Source: Bacteroidota bacterium
Lineage (GTDB): Bacteria; Bacteroidota; Ignavibacteria; SZUA-365; JAADGX01
Length of the DNA: 7,360 nt
Reading direction: 5' to 3'
Assembly: GCA_027021285.1 (NCBI GenBank)
Contig: JALUUP010000445.1
Span: 1-7,360, forward strand
Every line of letters begins with the position of its first letter. The first letter of the stretch is position 1. The translations under genes and the position numbers were made by a program. The notes beneath the pieces are model-generated. The model was not told the origin of the DNA, ran no database searches, and saw only the letters and a list, made by a program, of their open reading frames with translations. Of this stretch, positions 1-5,396 are shown piece by piece.

Positions 1-834
1 ACCGCCGGTCGTGTTTCGCAAACAGCGGTCCTGTACTATTTCTCGAGACCGTCGCTGTTTTCAGCCGTCTGTCCGCGTGTGATCTCGGAACTGAACGACG
101 AGGCGCGCCAGGCATATTCGCGCGGCAAGTTCCAGCAGGCAGTCCTCGTGTGGAGGAAATCAGAAGGACTGGTTCCAAATCGTTATGCCGCATGGGGGAT
201 CGCCCTGGCGTTGCAAGCGCAGGGTGAATATGATTCCGTGCGCGCCTTCGTGGAATCGTTAATGGAGGATTCAACCCGTGTTTACTCAGTGTATCCGCTT
301 CTTCTCCTGAAAGGCGATGCGTGTTTGGAAACGGGGGATTCCGTCGCGGCCGTCTCTTCGTATACCCAGTTGCTTGATGCAGGGCTGAACCACGTATATT
401 CCGACCGTGCCCGTTTTCACATGGCAGCGTTGCAAGAGCCGGCCGTACGGGACGAGTTGAGGAATATTTTTCGCCGAACGTATTCCAACCTGGACGCGGA
501 CAGCATGCTTGCGCTCAACATTCGCGATGCGGAGCAAGCGGTGAGCCTTGATTCGCTTTCACCGGTTGCGCGAATACTTCTAGCGCGTTTTCTCATTGCA
601 AAGAAATTGTATCGTCGTGCGCTCGATGTTCTTGATGTCGGTGGGTTTTCGCCGTCGTGGAGCTACGATGCATACGTCATGAAAGGCACCGCGTTGTTTT
701 TCCTGGAAGAGTACGAGCAGGCGCGATCCCGGTTCGAAATGGCGTTGAAGCTCGCTACAACATTTGCCCGAAAAAGAGAGGCGGAGACGTGGCTACAGCG
801 AACGGCTTTCTGCCGGCAGCACGTTTCTCCGTGA
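1..834 (+). CDS. TPR-repeat protein, 5' end outside the window
   Basis: The frame is open from the first base and ends at TGA 832-834. The only obvious in-window start is GTG at 79, but no Shine-Dalgarno sequence precedes it and there is no in-frame ATG upstream of it, so the true start probably lies to the left of the window. Counting from that GTG, 251 residues are visible. They are rich in helical pairs with TPR spacing: about 3-33 (acidic/Ala-rich, GKFQQAVLVW), 70-103 (GDACLETGDSVAAVSSYTQL), 160-186 (LLARFLIAKKLYRRALDVL) and 196-227 (GTALFFLEEYEQARSRFEMA). TPR arrays are protein-protein interaction scaffolds; no catalytic motif is visible. The extra upstream codons include a hydrophobic, aromatic stretch (AVLYYFSRPSLFSAV) that could be the end of a membrane segment or another domain. 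The gene is convergent with the serA-DUF1015 operon and shares no obvious function with it. The TPR call is fairly safe; the cellular role is unknown. Confidence 0.75.
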   Translation, partial: TAGRVSQTAVLYYFSRPSLFSAVCPRVISELNDEARQAYSRGKFQQAVLVWRKSEGLVPNRYAAWGIALALQAQGEYDSVRAFVESLMEDSTRVYSVYPLLLLKGDACLETGDSVAAVSSYTQLLDAGLNHVYSDRARFHMAALQEPAVRDELRNIFRRTYSNLDADSMLALNIRDAEQAVSLDSLSPVARILLARFLIAKKLYRRALDVLDVGGFSPSWSYDAYVMKGTALFFLEEYEQARSRFEMALKLATTFARKREAETWLQRTAFCRQHVSP

Positions 835-910
835 TCGACGAGCGTTTGATACATGGACATTGTGGTTGTTGCACTTCCGCGACTTAGAGTAACTTTGGAA
901 TAGCGTCCGG

Positions 911-941
911 CCAGCCGGTGGTGAGTACCACGACTGGCTGG
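911..941. terminator. Imperfect hairpin between convergent genes, possible bidirectional terminator
   Basis: CCAGCC (911-916) pairs with GGCTGG (936-941), and an inner GTGGT (918-922) pairs with ACCAC (927-931) around a GAGT loop. An asymmetric internal loop (G against GACT) separates the two stems. On the plus strand it is followed by a modest T-rich stretch (TGTGTTTCTTC); on the minus strand no T tract follows. It lies 76 bases after the TPR stop and 19 bases after the DUF1015 stop, where a shared terminator would be expected. The lack of a clean U tract makes this only a moderate call. Confidence 0.4.
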
Positions 942-960
942 TGTGTTTCTTCAAGCCAAA

Positions 961-2199
961 TCAGAAGAAATGGACGAACAAACCGTCGCGGAGCTTCGGT
1001 TCGAACCAGGTTGATTTCGGCGGCATGATTTTGCCTGCGTCCGCGATTGTCAACAACTCGTTGACGGAAGTTGGGTAGAGGGAGAAAGCAATCGCCATCT
1101 CTCCTGAATCCACTCTGCGCTCCAACTCGTCCAATCCTCGAATGCCTCCCACGAAGTCGATGCGTTTGTCCGTTCGAAGGTCTTTGATTCCAAGAATCGG
1201 ATGCAGTACATGGTCTTGCAGGATCGCCACGTCCAGGCTCTTGACCGGGTCGGGATTCGCAAGCAATTCCTGGTTGGCTCGCAGCCGGTACCATTTGCCG
1301 CCGTGGTATAAGCCGTATTGGCCTTTCCGAGCGGGGCGCACGGGATGGTCGGCGGGTTCGATGTTGAATGACGGAGCAAGAGCGTCGAGGAATTGCTCCC
1401 AGCTCAATCCGTTCAAATCCTTGACGACGCGGTTGTAATCCAGGATACGAAGCTGGCTGTCGGGAAAGAGAACGGCCAGGAAGTAGTTGTATTCTTCATC
1501 GCCCGTGTGGTGCGGGTTCGCCTCGCGTCGCTCCTTGCCTACCCGCGCGGCGGATGCGGAACGATGATGTCCGTCCGCCACGTAAAGGGAAGGGATCTGT
1601 CGGAATGCCTGGACAAGTTTTTGAATGGTTTCCGGGTCGCGGACGACCCATACCCGGTGTCGTACGCTGTCGGACGCGGTGAAATCGATCTCGGGTATAC
1701 CGGAAACAACGCCGTTAATAATATCGTCGATCGAATCCTGGTGTCGATAGGTCAGGAATATCGGCCCCGTGTGCGCGCTGGTAGTCGCGACGTGCCGGGT
1801 CCGGTCGTCTTCCTTGTCCTTACGTGTGAGTTCGTGTTTCTTGATAGTATCGTCAAGATACTCTTCGACGGAGACGCACGTCACCAGGCCGTACTGCGTG
1901 TGGTCGCCCATCGATTGGGCATAGACGTATAAATACGGCTCCGGGTCCGGGACAAGGACGCTGTTGTTCACCAGTCGCTGAAGGTTTTCCCGGGCCTTCT
2001 CATACACGCGGGGATCATAGAGATCAATGGAAGGGTCAAGATCGATTTCCGGTTTTCCGACGTGCAGGAAACTCAAGGGATGTCCTTCGGCTTCTGCGCG
2101 CGCTTCATCCGAATTCAAGACGTCGTATGGCTTGGCGGCAACTTCCGGTGCAAGCTCGGGTTTTGGGCGGTAGGCTTGAAAAGGGCGAATAGTAGCCAT
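961..2199 (-). CDS. DUF1015 family protein (COG4198), second gene of a serA operon
   Basis: This 412-residue protein matches the DUF1015 family over its full length. It has the N-terminal RPF...KPYDV block (residues 5-27), LSFLHVGKPEIDLDP (42-56), the hallmark YVADGHHRSASA (206-217), LDVAILQDHVLHPILGI (322-338) and the C-terminal MPPKSTWFEPKL (392-403). There is no signal peptide or membrane segment, so it should be cytoplasmic. The start is ATG at 2199-2197, preceded by AAGGA (2206-2210, minus strand) at 6 bases spacing, which lies inside the 22-base gap after the serA-like gene; the two are almost surely co-transcribed. The biochemical function of the family is not established to my knowledge. 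From memory, DUF1015 genes sit beside serA or serC in other phyla too, notably clostridia. The DGHHR motif (209-213) resembles the GxxR phosphate-binding motif of ParB/sulfiredoxin-fold proteins, including serine kinases of the SbnI/SerK type; that likeness is my inference. Family call secure, role open. Confidence 0.93.
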   Translation of the reverse strand: MATIRPFQAYRPKPELAPEVAAKPYDVLNSDEARAEAEGHPLSFLHVGKPEIDLDPSIDLYDPRVYEKARENLQRLVNNSVLVPDPEPYLYVYAQSMGDHTQYGLVTCVSVEEYLDDTIKKHELTRKDKEDDRTRHVATTSAHTGPIFLTYRHQDSIDDIINGVVSGIPEIDFTASDSVRHRVWVVRDPETIQKLVQAFRQIPSLYVADGHHRSASAARVGKERREANPHHTGDEEYNYFLAVLFPDSQLRILDYNRVVKDLNGLSWEQFLDALAPSFNIEPADHPVRPARKGQYGLYHGGKWYRLRANQELLANPDPVKSLDVAILQDHVLHPILGIKDLRTDKRIDFVGGIRGLDELERRVDSGEMAIAFSLYPTSVNELLTIADAGKIMPPKSTWFEPKLRDGLFVHFF

Positions 2200-2221
2200 G
2201 AAATATCCTTGTTTTCCTCGA

Positions 2222-3139
2222 TTATGACGCGTGTGCCCGGAGTGTCTCGACGACCTTCTGCGCTATTTCAATACCAATTCGATCCTGCGCTTCGATAGTC
2301 GATCCCCCGATGTGCGGGGAAACGGACACGTTCGGGTGATTGATGAGTTCGTTTTGCGCCTCGGTTGGAGGTTCGTTTTCAAAAACATCGATACCGGCTG
2401 CCTGGACTTTTCCGCTGTTCAAAGCTTCCAGCAGGTCCACCTCCTTGACGACGCCGCCCCGGGCGCAGTTGATGATGACGACCCCGTTCTTCATCATATC
2501 GAATTCCCTTTTTGTCAGAAGAGGACCGACAGACTTGATAAACGGCACGTGTAATGTGATGATGTCCGCGCGTTTGTACACCTCTTCAGCGCTGGTTATT
2601 TCAATAAAGAAATTCATGGGGGAGTAGAGGGGGTCGAACGCGATGACGTTCATGCCAAGCCCGATCCCACGTCGCGCCACTTCCTTGCCGATACTGCCGA
2701 GACCGATGACGCCTAATGTCTTCTGAAATAGTTCGAAACCCTTGGAATACTCCTTCTTGGGCCATTTTCCCTCGCGCATGGCGGTTGTACTGAGATGGAG
2801 GTTGCGGCTCAGGGCCAGCATGTGACCGATGGCCAGTTCCGCCACGGAAATTGCGGAAGCGGCGGGGGTATTAAGAACCGCGATACCTTTGCTCTTTGCG
2901 TATTCCACGTCGATGTTATCAAGGCCCACGCCGCCTCTGGCGATGACTTTCAGCGAGGAGCCGGCATCGATGACTTCACGGGTGACCTTGGTCGCGGACC
3001 GGACCATGATTGCATCGAAATCCGCAATTGCACCTGGTAGTTCCTCTGCGGGATACTTGTGATTAACCACGTCGAAACCGGCGTCGATCAATATCTTCTG
3101 CCCGGCTTCGCTTAAACCGTCGGAGATGAGAACTTTCAT
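2222..3139 (-). CDS. serA: D-3-phosphoglycerate dehydrogenase-like 2-hydroxyacid dehydrogenase, short form
   Basis: The protein is an NAD-dependent D-isomer 2-hydroxyacid dehydrogenase of 305 residues, most like phosphoglycerate dehydrogenase, which oxidises 3-phosphoglycerate to 3-phosphohydroxypyruvate in the first committed step of serine synthesis. Visible motifs are RSATKVT (47-53) and ARGGVGLDNID (67-77), both typical of SerA substrate domains; the Rossmann motif GLGSIG (146-151) with an acidic NAD-ribose residue D169; and the catalytic triad R227 (NCARGG), E256 (DVFENEP) and H276 (SPHIGGST). The ATG at 3139-3137 has AAGAGGT (3145-3151) 5 bases upstream. The protein ends soon after the catalytic domain, so it lacks the C-terminal ACT or ASB domains through which L-serine inhibits longer SerA forms. 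It is the first gene of an operon with DUF1015 (22-base gap). Other members of the superfamily use glyoxylate, hydroxypyruvate or other 2-oxoacids, so the exact substrate is inferred from the motifs and neighbour. Confidence 0.88.
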   Translation of the reverse strand: MKVLISDGLSEAGQKILIDAGFDVVNHKYPAEELPGAIADFDAIMVRSATKVTREVIDAGSSLKVIARGGVGLDNIDVEYAKSKGIAVLNTPAASAISVAELAIGHMLALSRNLHLSTTAMREGKWPKKEYSKGFELFQKTLGVIGLGSIGKEVARRGIGLGMNVIAFDPLYSPMNFFIEITSAEEVYKRADIITLHVPFIKSVGPLLTKREFDMMKNGVVIINCARGGVVKEVDLLEALNSGKVQAAGIDVFENEPPTEAQNELINHPNVSVSPHIGGSTIEAQDRIGIEIAQKVVETLRAHAS

Positions 3140-3239
3140 TTCAGACCTCTTGTGTGTTCAAATTCACATTCTTGTTCATTACGATGCGAGTCGAAATGAG
3201 GTGATCGCGATTACATGTCAGCGATTTTTTCACAATCAC

Positions 3240-3256
3240 CAGTATGCAAAATACTG
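3240..3256. repeat. Perfect inverted repeat upstream of serA, possible operator
   Basis: CAGTAT (3240-3245) and ATACTG (3251-3256) form a perfect 6-bp inverted repeat around GCAAA. It lies about 100 bases upstream of the serA-like start and covers the -10 and part of the spacer of the tentative promoter described separately. It could be a protein-binding site or a small RNA hairpin. A 6-bp arm can arise by chance, so the call is tentative. Confidence 0.35.
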
Positions 3257-3270
3257 AAATTTCCCGGCAA
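3241..3270 (-). promoter_or_regulatory. Weak candidate sigma70-type promoter for the serA-DUF1015 operon
   Basis: Reading the minus strand, TTGCCG (3270-3265, 4 of 6 to TTGACA) and CATACT (3246-3241, 4 of 6 to TATAAT) are separated by 18 bases. It is placed downstream of the terminator at 3319-3345 and upstream of the serA-like gene, leaving a leader of roughly 95 bases. Between this site and the start codon are an 8-bp palindrome ATCGCGAT (3204-3211) and a GGTGAT/ATCACC pair (3200-3205 and 3235-3240), which could fold the leader. I see no recognisable riboswitch. Some promoter is expected in this gap, but this exact match is weak. Confidence 0.25.
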
Positions 3271-3318
3271 TAGAACAGGTTGCCACCATGGCAGCACGTT
3301 TTCCGATCATGCTGCATC

Positions 3319-3345
3319 AAAAAAATCCCCGGCACGTGGCCGGGG
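3319..3345 (-). terminator. Rho-independent terminator of the secreted propeller-protein gene
   Basis: On the minus strand a perfect 7-bp GC stem (CCCCGGC, loop CACGT, GCCGGGG; 3345-3327) is followed by A and then seven T residues (3325-3319). It starts about 30 bases after the stop codon of the 619-residue gene, which is ideal placement. It should isolate that gene, and any read-through from the aminopeptidase gene, from the serA operon downstream. Confidence 0.92.
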
Positions 3346-3375
3346 AACAATAGGGTAGTTCTGAATGCTTGCAGG

Positions 3376-5235
3376 TTATTTCAACAGCATCATCCGCTTT
3401 TCGATGGTTTTCCCATTTGCCGTCATTCTGTACACGTAGGTGCCGGACGGCAGGTTTTTCGCGTTGAAATCCACGGTATGGGCGCCAGCATCTTTCAACG
3501 CGTTTACCAGTGTCGCGACTTCCCTGCCCATCGCGTCGTAAACTTTCAGCGAAACGAAGGTTGGTTCATTGACCTGGTAGGAAATCGACGTAACGGGATT
3601 GAACGGGTTTGGATAGTTCTGTGACAGCGTGATGTCCGTCGGGGTCGATGAGATCAGCGCTTCCACGATGGGCGAGCGTTTGCTTGTCCCATCCAGATCC
3701 ATTTGCACAAGGCGGTACTTGATCACGGGCACCTTGATCCCACTGGCTTCCACATCATCCACGTAGGAATAATTACGCAAGCCGGTCGTTGTTCCCGCGC
3801 CTGCAACGAATCCGATTTTCTCCCAGTTCTCTCCGCCGTCGGCGCTGCGCATCACGTTGAATCCAAAATTGTTCTCTTCAAACGCGGTGGTCCATTTCAG
3901 CGTCACGACGGAGCCATTTGTTTCCGCGGTGAAACTCTGAAGCTCGACCGGGAGAGGAACCGGCGTCTTTTTTCTGAACGCTGCGATACCGTTATTCGAT
4001 TGCAGAACATAGACGACGAGATCACCGGTATGCTGGTTGAACTTGTAATCGACGCCGGATACCCAGTTGTAATTCCCAGAGCTGTTATTGAGAGGATTGA
4101 ATCCTATTGGAGGGGTGGGATCGGCGGCGAGTACCGCGTTGTTCTTGACTGTTACGTCAATGAAACGCGCCTGTGTATGATCACGGTTCGGATTTTGCTG
4201 CGAGATCTGATTCCAGCCGTCGCACGTGATGACATACTCGTCTTGTGTCCAGTCCACCTTGAGGTAGCGGAGGTTTCCTGATTTTTGAGTAATATCAGGT
4301 TTAATCTCCCAGATGGAAACGGTTTTGAAATCGTACGGTTTTCCGATCCCCGGCGGATGGTTCTGGCTCATCAACGTCGCCACGCGCTCGTTTGAATCTC
4401 CCCATAGCGGGTCGGTGTCCTTCATCCCGGTGAAATTGATCGCGTGCGAGGTGTACAAGTTAACGGTTGATTTCAACCGCGTCCACACGCTCGCTGCCCC
4501 GTATCCATTTCCCTTGGCCGAATCGAACTTGATGATCGTTACTTCGTTGTTCAGGACAGGTTTCAGAGGTAGTGTCCCCGCCCCCTGCGGGTCGCCGCCG
4601 ACGGTTGCAAACCGTGTATTGGCTTTATGACCAATGACATCAAGGTCATCGCCCCATCGGGTCCACGTCATTTCTGGATACGGTGGACTTCCGGCAGTCG
4701 CGTACACGAGTTCGGGAGTTGACTGCGGCGTCTTCCACCGGTAGATCTTGTAAGGCCCCTGGGCCAGGAATATCCGGTACGCCGGGTTGGTGTAACATTC
4801 CGGCGGTCCCGGTGGTGTGACACAGACGCCAAAGACGGGTGTAACAAGATTTGAAACGTAAATCCAACCGGAATCGTCAACAGTTACTTTAAATACGCAG
4901 AACCGCCCCAGCGAAAATCCACCCTGGACGATTCTCTTGTCCATCTTCAGTTCGCCGACTTCCTTTCCCGTCTTGGCGTCCAGGATGTATATGTGTGGAT
5001 CAATCTCTCCGCTTTTTGTTTTGGGGCTGGGGACATAGATGTATTCCCTGATTGGGTCATACGCCACGTCGGTGTATGCGAGACTCCCAGCCATCCAGGC
5101 ATACGTGGGTGTCGGCCGTGAAACGACCTTCCACAGCGTTTCCCACCCGCTTCCCTGGGCTTGGGCATTGTGATTTCCAAACAGGAATATGCCGGCCATC
5201 ATGAACAACACAAACGTTGTAGCCGTTTTCTTCAT
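3376..5235 (-). CDS. Secreted beta-propeller-like protein with Fn3-like and T9SS type A sorting domains
   Basis: The 619-residue precursor starts with a clear signal peptide (MKKTATTFVLFMMAGIFLFG, probable cleavage after A26 in AQA). Residues about 30-425 contain repeated beta-strand units such as DVAYDPIREYIYVPSP, HIYILDAKTGKEVGEL, GWIYVSNLV and GDLVVYVLQSNNGIAAF. These suggest a beta-propeller of the NHL/YVTN or DUF4623 kind, but I cannot assign a family firmly. Residues 427-530 (LPVELQSFTAETNG..., LKWTTAFEENNFGFNVMRS) are the Fn3-like module that often precedes sorting domains in Bacteroidota. Residues 537-619 are a T9SS type A domain with NYPNPFNP (540-547), MGREVATLVN and LPSGTYVYRM (595-604). 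The protein is therefore probably exported through the Sec pathway and T9SS and then released or surface-attached. Start ATG 5235-5233 has GGAGG (5247-5243) 7 bases upstream. No catalytic motif is visible; binding or structural roles are possible. A promoter candidate precedes it and a strong terminator follows it. Confidence 0.9.
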   Translation of the reverse strand: MKKTATTFVLFMMAGIFLFGNHNAQAQGSGWETLWKVVSRPTPTYAWMAGSLAYTDVAYDPIREYIYVPSPKTKSGEIDPHIYILDAKTGKEVGELKMDKRIVQGGFSLGRFCVFKVTVDDSGWIYVSNLVTPVFGVCVTPPGPPECYTNPAYRIFLAQGPYKIYRWKTPQSTPELVYATAGSPPYPEMTWTRWGDDLDVIGHKANTRFATVGGDPQGAGTLPLKPVLNNEVTIIKFDSAKGNGYGAASVWTRLKSTVNLYTSHAINFTGMKDTDPLWGDSNERVATLMSQNHPPGIGKPYDFKTVSIWEIKPDITQKSGNLRYLKVDWTQDEYVITCDGWNQISQQNPNRDHTQARFIDVTVKNNAVLAADPTPPIGFNPLNNSSGNYNWVSGVDYKFNQHTGDLVVYVLQSNNGIAAFRKKTPVPLPVELQSFTAETNGSVVTLKWTTAFEENNFGFNVMRSADGGENWEKIGFVAGAGTTTGLRNYSYVDDVEASGIKVPVIKYRLVQMDLDGTSKRSPIVEALISSTPTDITLSQNYPNPFNPVTSISYQVNEPTFVSLKVYDAMGREVATLVNALKDAGAHTVDFNAKNLPSGTYVYRMTANGKTIEKRMMLLK

Positions 5236-5315
5236 TGCGCTTCCTCCATGTATTCGTATAAGTATGATTACCTTTTAATTTCTATGTATTGAAACGCGAA
5301 ATAAGCGAAGGGAAA

Positions 5316-5344
5316 GTAGATTACTTTGCTGCATTTGAATCTAC
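5316..5344. repeat. Inverted repeat over the -10 region upstream of the propeller-protein gene
   Basis: GTAGATT (5316-5322) and AATCTAC (5338-5344) are perfect 7-base reverse complements separated by 15 bases. One arm contains the whole candidate -10 hexamer. In DNA this could be an operator; in RNA read through from the aminopeptidase gene it could form an AT-rich hairpin, but no T tract follows, so it is a poor terminator. Confidence 0.4.
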
Positions 5345-5366
5345 GCAATTTGTCAACCCTTGTCAA
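5338..5366 (-). promoter_or_regulatory. Strong sigma70-type promoter candidate for the propeller-protein gene
   Basis: On the minus strand a perfect -35 TTGACA (5366-5361) is followed after exactly 17 bases by TAGATT (5343-5338, 4 of 6 to TATAAT). The predicted transcript start near 5331 would leave a leader of about 95 bases ending in a good GGAGG ribosome binding site. I looked for the Bacteroidota-type -7 motif TAnnTTTG in this gap and did not see a clean copy. The site lies in the gap after the aminopeptidase stop, so the propeller gene can be expressed on its own. Confidence 0.55.
5350..5366. repeat. Tandem TTGTCAA direct repeat over the -35 region
   Basis: TTGTCAA occurs at 5350-5356 and again at 5360-5366, exactly 10 bases apart, or about one helical turn. 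The second copy lies within an 11-base palindrome CCTTGTCAAGG (5358-5368) and contains the candidate -35 hexamer on the minus strand. The arrangement suggests a possible regulator site, or simply a duplicated -35 element. Confidence 0.4.
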
Positions 5367-5396
5367 GGCAACTTGTTCTCTGTCGTCGTCAATAGG

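Noticed and set aside
853..903. A 16-codon plus-strand mini-frame (MDIVVVALPRLRVTLE) after the TPR gene
   Set aside because: It is too short and has no clear ribosome binding site; it can arise by chance in the convergent gap.
884..1294. A 136-codon minus-strand open frame overlapping the end of the DUF1015 gene
   Set aside because: It lies out of frame inside a gene whose own C-terminal family motif (MPPKSTWFEPKL) is intact, and its translation is an Arg/Pro-rich shadow with no recognisable domain.
1393..1932. A 179-codon plus-strand frame antisense to DUF1015
   Set aside because: It is the reverse complement of well-conserved DUF1015 coding sequence, with no ribosome binding site or family resemblance.
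3281..3315. Short inverted repeats TGCCA/TGGCA (3281-3293) and GCAGCA/TGCTGC (3291-3315)
   Set aside because: The arms are only 5-6 bases, they overlap each other, and they sit beside the true terminator; there is no independent reason to call a regulatory site.
3141..3350. A 69-codon minus-strand frame directly upstream of serA
   Set aside because: It runs through the terminator hairpin stem at 3327-3345 and the proposed promoter, and its Cys/His-rich translation resembles no family; it is better explained as intergenic sequence.
3703..4281. A 192-codon plus-strand frame antisense to the propeller-protein gene
   Set aside because: The opposite strand has a signal peptide, Fn3-like module and sorting domain in one intact frame; the antisense translation has no recognisable features.
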